A stretch of 64,000 nucleotides of DNA from NCBI RefSeq assembly GCF_000744225.1, contig NZ_JQLN01000007.1, positions 558,001-622,000 of the forward strand, in the 5' to 3' direction. A model generated the notes under the pieces. It had not been told where the DNA came from, did not search any database, and saw only the letters and a program-made list of their open reading frames with translations. Source of the DNA: Kitasatospora mediocidica KCTC 9733. GTDB lineage: Bacteria; Actinomycetota; Actinomycetes; Streptomycetales; Streptomycetaceae. The position numbers and the translations under genes are program-made. Shown here piece by piece: positions 1 through 7,686 of the stretch (positions are counted from its first letter, which is position 1; each line of letters opens with the position of its first letter).

Positions 1-612
1 GAAGCCGCGCTGTGCGGTCTCGGTCATGTTGTGGTTGTATCCGCTCACCGCGCGGATGGCCTCCGCGATCGTGTAGCCGTTCATTCCCACGGCGCCGCGG
101 GTGTCGCTGCCGAGTGCGTCGTAAGTCGAGTCGAAGCCGAGGTCGGTGACTGCGGCCGGTGTGCCGTTGCGCTGCAGGATGGCCTGCAGCTCGGCGCGCT
201 GGTCGTGGAAGCCGACCGCGCCGGTCGCCGAACCACTGTTCGGGCTGGGTGTCCACACGCCCATCACGTAGAGGTTGTCGGAGCGCAGAAAGAGGGAGGC
301 GACAGACTGGTCGTCGTTCATGATGCGGATCTCGACAGCTCGCGCTCCGTCCTGCCGCAGACGCTCGGTGGCGGTGACGCTGTTCCCGACGCGGTGGCCG
401 ACCGTGCCCCGCAACGCGCCGAGCATGCTCCAGTAGCGACCGTAGGCATCCTTCATGTCCCCGCTCAGAAGACTGTGGACGTTCCAGATGATCTGCTCAC
501 GCGGGCGCGTCGTGTCAGCGTGGGCGGAGGTGGCGGTCAGACCGGCCAAGGTCAGAACAGCGAGCGAAGCTGCCAGCAAGCGCGTGAGCGCGGCGCGCAG
601 AGTTGACGTCAC
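1..612 (-). CDS. Secreted ribosome-inactivating protein (RIP, rRNA N-glycosidase fold), 3' end cut off
   Basis: GTG start at 612-610 with GAAGG about 10 nt upstream; open to the window edge (204 codons seen, C-terminus missing). Residues 1-32 form a signal peptide (Arg, Leu/Ala-rich core, SAHA-D cleavage). The mature part matches the RIP fold in order: an N-terminal YxxYxxxLxxLR segment near residues 57-68, a DNLYVMG strand with Tyr115 (ricin Tyr80 position), a TYDALG segment with Tyr164 (ricin Tyr123), and TIAEAIRAV with Glu184 and Arg187 (ricin Glu177/Arg180). RIPs depurinate the sarcin-ricin loop of large-subunit rRNA; a few streptomycetes encode secreted members. The Trp of the active site would lie beyond the edge. 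Divergent from the oxidoreductase at 1026. Family assignment is from motif order; activity is inferred. Confidence 0.85.
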   Translation of the reverse strand, partial: MTSTLRAALTRLLAASLAVLTLAGLTATSAHADTTRPREQIIWNVHSLLSGDMKDAYGRYWSMLGALRGTVGHRVGNSVTATERLRQDGARAVEIRIMNDDQSVASLFLRSDNLYVMGVWTPSPNSGSATGAVGFHDQRAELQAILQRNGTPAAVTDLGFDSTYDALGSDTRGAVGMNGYTIAEAIRAVSGYNHNMTETAQRGF

Positions 613-1025
613 GGGTTGAGCCCTTCGGTAGGCGGTGCACTGTCACGAGTGGCCGCGCCCCAAAGAGCGGCATGGGCACCCGTGGTCCGGGCGAGAGCTC
701 GGCAGGCAGCCTGTCGGCGATCCGTGCCAGGCCAGGCACCATTGTGGAGACGGGTGAGGGGCGAGGTGGCGGGATCGCCGAGACGGTGTCCGAAAGGGCA
801 GAGTCAGAGGGCGGTTTGTGAGTACACACTCCGATGTTCTCGTGCGGCCCTGCGTGTCCTGATACCAGGGCAGCGATCGCGCGCGAACCACCACCGACAC
901 GACCGGCTCAAAAGCCGGCTGGTTTCTCATGCCGTCCCGGCGGAATGAGAAACCAGCCGTCCAGGTTCCAGGGACAGATCGCCCGGGGCCTGCCCGGTGA
1001 GGACACCTTCAGAGAGAAGACGACG
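613..1025. other. Divergent intergenic region between RIP and oxidoreductase genes
   Basis: 413 nt without a supported gene. Several overlapping reading frames run through it on both strands but none has family features. It must hold both promoters. The only clear structure is the perfect inverted repeat at 917-958, listed separately. Confidence 0.6.
917..958. promoter_or_regulatory. Perfect 14-bp inverted repeat, candidate operator or 5' leader hairpin
   Basis: The arm ggctggtttctcat (917-930) is repeated exactly in inverse at 945-958, with a 14-nt spacer. It lies about 70 nt upstream of the oxidoreductase start and has no T-run after it. It is more A/T-rich than the surroundings. A dimeric repressor site (for example TetR- or MarR-like) or a leader hairpin are the two readings; a terminator is unlikely because no gene ends here. 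Confidence 0.55.
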
Positions 1026-1952
1026 ATGCGTGCTGTCATCCTGTCCGAATACGGTGGTTCCGACGTGCTCCGCGTCGTCGAGGTCCCGACCCCTGAGCCT
1101 GGTGACGGTCAGGTCCGTATCCGCGTCGCGGCGGCCGCGTTGAACCCCGCCGACGCCTTGATTCGTTCCGGCGCCCTGGCCTCGCGCGTCCCGGTGCGGG
1201 ACTACTACATTCCCGGTCTCGACGTCGCCGGAACCGTTGACGCCCTGGGCGCGGATGTCCACGGCTTCACGGTCGGTGACACGGTGATCGGCTTGTCCGA
1301 CTGGCCGGACACCCAGGCGGGCACGCACGCCGAGTACGTCGTCCTGCCCGCCACCGCCGTCGCTGCCGCACCCCGGCACGCGAGCCCGGTGGAGGCAGCG
1401 ACACTCCCGCTGAACGGACTCACCGCCTGGCAGGCACTGGATCTGCTCGCAGCTGCGGACGGCGCCACTGTGGCGATCACCGGTGCCGCAGGCGCCGTAG
1501 GCGGCTATCTCGTCGAGCTGGCGACCGCGCGTGGTCTGCGGGTCGTCGCCGTCGCCGGGTCCCAGGACGAGGGACTGGTACGCAAGTTGGGCGCCACCGT
1601 CTTCGTCCGGCGCTCTGCGGACCCCGCCGCCGCGATCCGCGCAGCCGTTCCCGGCGGAGTCGCCGGGCTGATAGATGCCGCAGCCTTGAACGGGTCAGTG
1701 ATCGGTGCGCTGGCAGACGGCGGCACGTTCGTCAGTGTCCTCGGCAGTGGCCCGGCAGCGGAGCGCGGAATCCGGATCTCCCAGGTCCGGGTTCACAGCG
1801 ACGCGGTCCAGCTCGCCGAGCTGGCCACCCTCGCGGACGCCGGCCTGGTCACCCTGCGGGTGGACCGGGAGATGCCACTCTCCGAAGCCGCCGCAGCTCA
1901 CGACGCTCTGGCCTCGCGCGGCCTGCGTGGGCGCATCGTCCTCGTCCCCTGA
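1026..1952 (+). CDS. NADP-dependent quinone oxidoreductase-like protein (zinc-free MDR family)
   Basis: 308 aa. Start ATG at 1026 preceded by GAGAGAAGA; an open frame continues upstream but without family sequence. N-terminal GroES-like domain (MRAVILSEYGG..., ALNPADALIRSG, PGLDVAGTV) and C-terminal Rossmann domain with AITGAAGAVGGY for NAD(P)H binding near residues 150-160. No zinc-ligand Cys/His cluster, as in the QOR (zeta-crystallin-like) branch. Likely reduces quinones or enones with NADPH in the cytosol; substrate unknown. Single gene, divergent from the RIP gene; the inverted repeat at 917-958 may control it. Confidence 0.85.
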   Translation: MRAVILSEYGGSDVLRVVEVPTPEPGDGQVRIRVAAAALNPADALIRSGALASRVPVRDYYIPGLDVAGTVDALGADVHGFTVGDTVIGLSDWPDTQAGTHAEYVVLPATAVAAAPRHASPVEAATLPLNGLTAWQALDLLAAADGATVAITGAAGAVGGYLVELATARGLRVVAVAGSQDEGLVRKLGATVFVRRSADPAAAIRAAVPGGVAGLIDAAALNGSVIGALADGGTFVSVLGSGPAAERGIRISQVRVHSDAVQLAELATLADAGLVTLRVDREMPLSEAAAAHDALASRGLRGRIVLVP

Positions 1953-2003
1953 CGAGCTGACCGCTACCCACGGACCGGTCTGACCGTTACCGCGCCGGCC
2001 CGT

Positions 2004-2756
2004 TCAGGCGTCCCGGCGCAGCGCCTGCCGCCACCTGCGGCGGCCCGCCGGCTCCGGTTGGCGCGCCCACGACGGCGGCGGCACCGACGGGAGGCTCGAC
2101 ACGGGCACGGCAACGGGCACGGGAAGGGGAACAGGCACGGGCTCAGGCACAGCGGCAGGAACGGCAGCCGGACCGGCCGCCGCCCCGGTGAAGTACTCGG
2201 CGTCCTTGGGGCGGTGGGCGAGGGGCCGGGTGCCGCGGGTGGCGGGTTCCAGGTGGGGGATGTGCTTGGAGCAGTGGATGTACGCCTCGTCGACCGAGAT
2301 GTGGACCCACAGCTCGGTCCGGCGCCCCGGCGCCGTCTCGACCGGCAGCTGCGGGTAGGCGGCGCGCAGCGCCTCGTCGGGGCGCAGGTGGGCGGTGCCG
2401 TTGACGTGGAGGCCGATCCGGTCGCCGGTGAAGTCGAGGAAGAGCAGGCCGAGATGGGGGTTCTCGGTGATGTTCCCGGCACTCGCCATGACACCGTTGC
2501 CGCGGTACTCGGGATAGGCCAGGGTGTGGTCGTCGAGGACGAGGACGAATCCCGGTGGTCCGGCCCGGAAGCTGGCGTCGCAGGCGCCGTCGGCGTCCGC
2601 GGTGGACAGGAAGACCATGCTCTGGCGGGCGATGAACTCCTGCATCTGGGAGGTCAGATGGGGTCGCACCTGGCGCTGGTAGAAGTCCGCGGCGCGCTCT
2701 GCGGTGCCGAGTTGTCGTTGGAGCAGGTGCTCCCCGGCCGAGCCGAAGTCGGTCAT
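2004..2756 (-). CDS. Pyridoxamine 5'-phosphate oxidase (PPOX) family flavin protein with Pro-Val tail
   Basis: 250 aa. ATG at 2756-2754 shares its A with the TGA stop of the upstream flavohemoglobin-like gene, so the two are translationally coupled. The split-barrel flavin-binding region runs from about residue 40 to 185 (MVFLSTADADGACDAS, GFVLVLDD, GNITENPHLGLLFLD, YIHCSKHIPHLEP). This type binds FMN, FAD or F420. From about residue 205 the chain becomes a low-complexity run of PVPVPLPVPVAVPV type and ends in an Arg-rich stretch, an unusual tail for the family. Partner context suggests an electron-transfer or detoxification role with the reductase; the substrate is unknown. Confidence 0.8.
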   Translation of the reverse strand: MTDFGSAGEHLLQRQLGTAERAADFYQRQVRPHLTSQMQEFIARQSMVFLSTADADGACDASFRAGPPGFVLVLDDHTLAYPEYRGNGVMASAGNITENPHLGLLFLDFTGDRIGLHVNGTAHLRPDEALRAAYPQLPVETAPGRRTELWVHISVDEAYIHCSKHIPHLEPATRGTRPLAHRPKDAEYFTGAAAGPAAVPAAVPEPVPVPLPVPVAVPVSSLPSVPPPSWARQPEPAGRRRWRQALRRDA

Positions 2757-4000
2757 CAGGCCTCCACTCCGTCGAGCGAGACGAACGGGTCGTGGTGCAG
2801 GCGCTCCAGCGGGATCCCGCCGCGGCACAGGATCCGGGCGGCGGCGATGATCATCGGGCCGGGGCCGGCGAGGTAGGCGTCGTGGTACGGCCAGGGTCCG
2901 GATCTGGCCACGGCTCTGAGCAGTTGGTCGCCGTCCACGGCCCCGGCAGCCTGCTCGTCGGCGACGGCGGCCCGGACGCTCAGCCAAGGGTGCTGCTGCG
3001 ACAGGTGGTAGAGGTCGTCGAGATCGTAGAGCTCTTCGAGAGAGCGCGCGCCGACGAAGAGGTCGACGGGTCTCTGCACGCCGTCCAGCGCGGCCTGTTC
3101 GATCAGCGCCCGGATCGGCGCGAGTCCGGTCCCGCCGGCCACGCACACCACACCCCGGCGCGAGCTGGGATCCATCGCCAGGTCGCCCAACGGGGCGCCG
3201 AGCCGCAGGACGTCACCGACCACGGCGCGCCGCACCAGGGAGTTGCTGACCCGGCCGCCGGTGACCGCGCGGACCTGGAAGGTGATGCTGCCGTCCGCCC
3301 GCTGGGCGTGGGCCGGCGAGTAGTAGCGCCAGAGCTTGGGCCACCAGGGCGTCTCCATGCTGACGAACTGCCCACCGCTGTACGGGTACGGCTGGTCGGT
3401 CCGCACGGTGATCTCCGCGAGGTCGCCGGAGCGGCGCCGGTGGCCGACGACGCGGGCGTCCCAGACGGCGGGGCGGTGCCGCGCGTCCTCGGTGGCGGCC
3501 TGGTCCATGGCCTGCGCGGCGGCGCCGTACGCCCGGCCCCAGGCGGCGGCGGCCTCGTCGCTCCAGGCCGGGCCCGCGAACTGTTCCAGAGTGGCCAACA
3601 GGCACTCGCCGACCGGCGCGTAATGGGCGCTCAGCGTGCCGAACTTGCGGTGGTCGCGGCCCAGGTTGCTGCAGAAGGTCACCAGGTTCGCGGGATCGTC
3701 GACGAGTTCGACGATCAGCAGCAGCGCGCGCAGCAGCCGGTCCTGCTGGACGTCCATCCGGACCGGGAACAGCTCGCGGACCTGCGGGTAGCGGTCGAAG
3801 AGCGTCGCGTAGAAGAACCGTGGCAGGTCGGCCCCGTACGGCTCGACTGCGGCCTTGCTCGCCCGGATCAGGGCGATCTCACGTGCCGTGAGCAGCTGGC
3901 CGGGGGCGGGCGACTCGACGGGCAGGGCCGTCGGCCGTTCGTCCTGCGGTGCTGCCGGGGTGGCGACGCCTCCAGTGGAGCGGTAGGCGCGGAACTTCAC
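2756..4000 (-). CDS. Flavohemoglobin-like protein: globin + FAD/NAD(P) ferredoxin reductase domains
   Basis: 414 aa, close to the usual ~400 of Hmp. GTG start at 4000-3998 with GGAGAG upstream; the open frame extends to 4339 but that part has no family sequence. Residues ~45-175 are a globin; the proximal His is the His of RDHRKFG near residue 117. FAD-binding RYYSPA near 225, NAD-binding GGTGLAPIR near 287, and a typical HHDPF ending near the C-terminus. Flavohemoglobins turn NO and O2 into nitrate using NAD(P)H. The extra ~40 residues before the globin are Pro/Ala-rich. The next gene (PPOX) starts in its stop codon. Confidence 0.85.
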   Translation of the reverse strand: MKFRAYRSTGGVATPAAPQDERPTALPVESPAPGQLLTAREIALIRASKAAVEPYGADLPRFFYATLFDRYPQVRELFPVRMDVQQDRLLRALLLIVELVDDPANLVTFCSNLGRDHRKFGTLSAHYAPVGECLLATLEQFAGPAWSDEAAAAWGRAYGAAAQAMDQAATEDARHRPAVWDARVVGHRRRSGDLAEITVRTDQPYPYSGGQFVSMETPWWPKLWRYYSPAHAQRADGSITFQVRAVTGGRVSNSLVRRAVVGDVLRLGAPLGDLAMDPSSRRGVVCVAGGTGLAPIRALIEQAALDGVQRPVDLFVGARSLEELYDLDDLYHLSQQHPWLSVRAAVADEQAAGAVDGDQLLRAVARSGPWPYHDAYLAGPGPMIIAAARILCRGGIPLERLHHDPFVSLDGVEA

Positions 4001-4497
4001 AGTGCGGCTCTCCAGTCCAGTTCGCCACCCCCGGTGAACTGTGGTTGTCCGACATGAACCCGACAGATTCTGCCCAGTGGTTCGGTTCGCGCCAAGCGGC
4101 ATTCGGTGAAACCTCTGTGCACATGGGATTCTTGCCAGATCCGGAGTCGCCTGATAGCTGTCCGTCAGCACGGCCTCCCCCGCCCGTGCAGGCCTCGCAC
4201 GGGGTTTCCGGCCCCCCGGAGCCCCGTTCGGCCGAGAGCCGCCGCCACCTCCATCGAGCGCGCGTTCTTGCCATGTGGGCCTCGGTGTTGGAGGAATCGG
4301 ACGGAGAGTGTGAAGGAGGTCACGATTCGCACAGGACATGCCTCATGAGGTTTCAACTGGCTCAAGTCCGAATAGTCCCACTGACGGGCCGACAGTCGAC
4401 CCCCGCTCGGGGAATCGCTTCTCAGGACGGTGAGTGACCGTCCATGACGGGGGCCTGGCCACAGCGGCGGCCGGCGTAGCGGCGGCGACTTCCGCCG
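4001..4497. other. Intergenic region upstream of the flavohemoglobin-like gene
   Basis: 497 nt between the 5' end of the flavohemoglobin-like gene and the 3' end of the response regulator gene, both on the minus strand. Short frames on both strands resemble nothing. It should contain the promoter of the 4000-2004 operon; I could not find a convincing NsrR-type or other operator by eye. Confidence 0.5.
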
Positions 4498-5175
4498 TCA
4501 GCGGTGGATTTCGTCCACCAGGCCTGCCCTGTCCGCGAAGACCGCCGCCTGGACGCGGTTGGCGACGCCCGTCTTGGCGAGGACGGCCTTGACGTAGTCC
4601 TTCACCGTGGCGACGCCGATGTGCAGGCGGGCGGCGATCTCGGCGTTCGAGAGGCCGTGGCCGATGCAGCCGAGCACCTGGCGCTCGCGGGCCGAGAGGG
4701 CGGCCAGGGCGGCCAGGGTCGAGTGGGCCGGGGGGTCGGCGGCGGGGGCGGTCCGTACGCGCCGGGTGACCGACTCCGACAGGCAGCCGGCGCCGGTGGC
4801 CAGCGCCCGGACCGAGCGGACCAGCACCTCGGGGTCGGTGTCCTTCAGCAGGAACCCGGCCGCACCGAGCCGCAGCGCCTCGCCCACGTATTCGTCGGTG
4901 TCGAAGGTGGTGAGCATCGCCACCTGCGGCGGGTCGGGGAGCAGTCGGATCCGGCCGAGCAGGGTGAGGCCGTCGACGTCGGGCATCCTGATGTCCAACA
5001 GGACGACGTCGGGCCGCAGTTCGACGACGGCGTCGAGCGCCGCGCCGCCCTCGCAGGCCGTCACGGCGGTGATCTCCGGCGAGGCGCCGAGGATCATCGT
5101 GAGGCCCGAGCGGATCAGGGCTTCGTCGTCGACGACCAGCACCCGCAGGTGGGGTTCTGTGTGCACTGCCGTCAT
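4498..5175 (-). CDS. Orphan NarL/FixJ-type response regulator (LuxR-type HTH)
   Basis: 225 aa. ATG at 5175-5173. Receiver domain residues ~8-125: acidic pair VVDDE, phosphoryl-acceptor Asp in VVLLDIRMPDVDG, Thr in LTTFDT and Lys in FLLKD. The C-terminal LuxR HTH covers ~155-215 (LSARERQVLGCIGHGLSNAEIAARLHI). No sensor kinase gene lies next to it; the neighbour in the other direction is a divergent S53 peptidase gene 234 nt away, which it might control. A GTG a few codons upstream is an alternative start. Function of the regulon is unknown. Confidence 0.88.
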   Translation of the reverse strand: MTAVHTEPHLRVLVVDDEALIRSGLTMILGASPEITAVTACEGGAALDAVVELRPDVVLLDIRMPDVDGLTLLGRIRLLPDPPQVAMLTTFDTDEYVGEALRLGAAGFLLKDTDPEVLVRSVRALATGAGCLSESVTRRVRTAPAADPPAHSTLAALAALSARERQVLGCIGHGLSNAEIAARLHIGVATVKDYVKAVLAKTGVANRVQAAVFADRAGLVDEIHR

Positions 5176-5409
5176 GGGGCGTTTCCCGGCTCGTCGAACG
5201 GACACGTGACGGTATCGCAGGGACGTTCGGCGGGAGAAGAGCAATCGGATGACGGTTCGCACACGGTTGCCGCAGGCCCCCCGAGAGGGGGGTCGCGGCC
5301 CCTCCTGCGGGGGGTGCCGTACGGCGGGCGGCACCCGGCAGGATGCGGACACATTCCGAGCGCTGCACCGCTCACCCTCTCCGCAGTCACCGTCCCCCGG
5401 GGGTTCACC

Positions 5410-6810
5410 ATGTCCGCTTCCGCTTCCTCCCGCCGTCCGCGCCTGATAGCCCTCGCGGCCGCCGTCGCCGCCGTGGCCGCCACCGGTGCGCCCGCCGTGA
5501 CCGCCGTCTCGGCCGTCGCCGCCCCGGCCGCGCCGGCCACCGCACAGGTCAAGCCGGTTCCGGCCAGCGCCGGCCACGCGATGCTGCTGAGCGCCGCCGC
5601 CCCGCTCTCCACCAGCGACTGCCAGGCGAAGTACCAGCACGACTGCTACGGACCGACCCAGTACCAGGCCGCCTACGACACCGCGCCGCTCTACAACCAG
5701 GGCATCGACGGCTCGGGCCGCACCATCGTGATCGTCGACGCCTTCGGCTCGCCGACCATCCAGCACGACCTGGAGGTCTTCGACAAGCAGTACGGACTCG
5801 CCGACACCCAGGTACAGGTGCAGAAGTGGGGCAGCGTGCCCGCGTTCGACCCCAAGAACAAGGACATGACCTCCTGGGCGGGCGAGACGACGCTCGACGT
5901 CGAGTACGCCCACGCGATGGCCCCGGGCGCGAAGATCGTCCTGGTCGAGACCGGTGTCTCCGAGACCGAGGGCACCCAGGGCTTCCCCGAGATGATGGAT
6001 GCCATCAAGGACGTCGCCGCCAAGGGCACCGGCGACATCGTCAGCCTGAGCCTGGGCGCGACCGAGGACACCTTCGCCGAGCAGGCCAAGAAGGCCGGTG
6101 ACTACCACCTGCTGAACAACCTGCGCTACGGCCTGAAGGCCGCCAACGACAAGGACATCACGGTGCTGTCCGCCAGCGGCGACGCGGGCGCGACGGACAA
6201 GATGCTCGACGGCAAGACCTCCTACACCAAGCGCGAGGTCGGCTGGCCCGCCTCCGACCCGCTGGTCACCGGTGTCGGCGGCACCCGCCTGTACCTGGAC
6301 GACCAGGGCAACCGTCTCAGCCCCGACGAGGTCTGGAACGACGGTGACGGCAGCGCCGCCGGCGGCGGCCTGTCGCGCGTGTTCAACCGCCCGGCCTTCC
6401 AGAACGGCGTCTCCGGCGTCACCGGCAACCACCGCGCCGTCCCGGACATCAGCCTCAGCGCCTCGCCGGCCGGCGGCGCCTGGATCTACAGCAGCTACGA
6501 CCCGGCGCACACCGGCTGGGACATCATCGGCGGCACCAGCCAGGCCACCCCGATGTTCGCCGGCATCGTCGCCCTCGCCGACCAGGCCGCCGGCCACCGC
6601 CTGGGCAACATCAACGCGGCCCTCTACCAGCTCGCCGAGAGCCAGAGCGACGACAACCCGCACGGCATCGTCGACGTCACGTCGGGCGACAACAGCACCT
6701 CGAAGGTGACCGGCTTCAGCGCCACCGAGGGCTTCGACATGGCCTCCGGCTGGGGCACCGTCGACGGGTACCAGTTCGTGAAGTCGCTCGCGGGCCGCGA
6801 CGACCTCTGA
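5410..6810 (+). CDS. Secreted S53 family (sedolisin) serine-carboxyl peptidase
   Basis: 466 aa. ATG at 5410. Signal peptide in residues 1-~38 (Arg-Arg, Ala/Val-rich core). Catalytic pair Glu159/Asp163 in GETTLD, oxyanion Asp258 in SASGDAG, nucleophile Ser377 in GGTSQATP; the C-terminal GFDMASGWGTVDG is the calcium-site region of the family. The large N-terminal pro-domain of classic sedolisins is nearly absent. S53 enzymes normally work at acid pH outside the cell. A paralogue of near-identical layout is at 46965-48350. Followed by a strong hairpin terminator, so it is a single-gene unit. Confidence 0.93.
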   Translation: MSASASSRRPRLIALAAAVAAVAATGAPAVTAVSAVAAPAAPATAQVKPVPASAGHAMLLSAAAPLSTSDCQAKYQHDCYGPTQYQAAYDTAPLYNQGIDGSGRTIVIVDAFGSPTIQHDLEVFDKQYGLADTQVQVQKWGSVPAFDPKNKDMTSWAGETTLDVEYAHAMAPGAKIVLVETGVSETEGTQGFPEMMDAIKDVAAKGTGDIVSLSLGATEDTFAEQAKKAGDYHLLNNLRYGLKAANDKDITVLSASGDAGATDKMLDGKTSYTKREVGWPASDPLVTGVGGTRLYLDDQGNRLSPDEVWNDGDGSAAGGGLSRVFNRPAFQNGVSGVTGNHRAVPDISLSASPAGGAWIYSSYDPAHTGWDIIGGTSQATPMFAGIVALADQAAGHRLGNINAALYQLAESQSDDNPHGIVDVTSGDNSTSKVTGFSATEGFDMASGWGTVDGYQFVKSLAGRDDL

Positions 6811-6822
6811 CGGTGACCGGCT

Positions 6823-6857
6823 GGGTGCCGCGGGCAGCTCCACCGCCCGCGGCACCC
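6823..6857 (+). terminator. Hairpin terminator after the S53 peptidase gene
   Basis: Arm gggtgccgcgggc (6823-6835) pairs perfectly with gcccgcggcaccc (6845-6857) around a 9-nt loop, 12 nt after the stop codon. No T-run follows, as is common in actinomycetes. Confidence 0.8.
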
Positions 6858-6933
6858 ACCCACCGTGCGGCCACGGGTCTCGGCAGCCGCACGGTTACCC
6901 TGGGCGGACGTCCCGTCGAGAGGCACCGTCCTG

Positions 6934-7686
6934 ATGGCCAAGATCCCCGCCGCACCGCGCGCCCAGGCGCGGAAGGCCCTGCTGCAACTGACCGGGGTGA
7001 GCCGCTCGTACGGCGACCGCGAGGTCCTGCACCCCGTGAGCATGACGCTGGCCGCCGGTGAGTGCGTCGCGCTGCTGGGTCACAACGGGTCGGGCAAGTC
7101 GACCCTGCTGCGGGTCGCGGCCGGTCGCGACCTGCCGACCAAGGGGACGGTCCTGTTCGACGGGATCCCGATGGACGAGAACGACCCGCGGATCCGCGCG
7201 CGGGTCGCGGTGGTCGGCGACACGGTCGCCTGCTACCCCGACCTCACGGTGCGCGAGCACCTGCTGCTGGTCGCGGTCGCGCACGGGGTCGACGGCGCGC
7301 ACGCCTGGGTGGAACAGGTCCTGGAGGACCGGATGCTCGCCGAGCGGGCCGACGCGCTGCCCTCGGCGCTCTCCTCCGGACAGATGCAGGCCCTGCTGCT
7401 GGCCTGCGCCCTGGTCCGGCCGCGCGATCTGCTGCTGCTGGACGAGCCCGAACAGCGCCTGGACCCCGAGGCCCGGCGCCGCCTCGCCGACCTGCTGAAG
7501 GCCGAACTCGCGGACGGCGTGGCGGTCATGCTGGTCACCCACCACACCGACCTCGCGCTCGACGTGGCCGACCGGGTGGTGGTCCTGGAGGACGGCCGGA
7601 TCCTGACCCACGGCGCGCCCCGCAAGGTGCTGGCCGCCGAGTTCGCGGCCCGCGAGCGCGCGGCCGCCGCGGCGGGCACCCGGTGA
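6934..7686 (+). CDS. ABC transporter ATP-binding protein
   Basis: 250 aa. ATG at 6934 gives MAKIPAAPRAQ. Walker A GHNGSGKST near residues 49-57, signature LSSGQ, Walker B LLLLDEPEQRLDP, switch His in VTHHTD. The gene ends in GTGA, overlapping the start of the membrane partner at 7683, so the pair forms one exporter-type transporter. The first-position Gln after DEPE is slightly unusual but the fold is intact. Substrate unknown. Confidence 0.9.
   Translation: MAKIPAAPRAQARKALLQLTGVSRSYGDREVLHPVSMTLAAGECVALLGHNGSGKSTLLRVAAGRDLPTKGTVLFDGIPMDENDPRIRARVAVVGDTVACYPDLTVREHLLLVAVAHGVDGAHAWVEQVLEDRMLAERADALPSALSSGQMQALLLACALVRPRDLLLLDEPEQRLDPEARRRLADLLKAELADGVAVMLVTHHTDLALDVADRVVVLEDGRILTHGAPRKVLAAEFAARERAAAAAGTR

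Noticed and set aside
1..606. A plus-strand 191-codon frame over the start of the window
   Set aside because: It is antisense to the RIP gene, which has signal peptide and active-site motifs; the plus frame has none.
5176..5409. G- and C-run hairpin-like patches between the response regulator and S53 genes
   Set aside because: Arms are short and imperfect; not better than expected for such GC-rich DNA.
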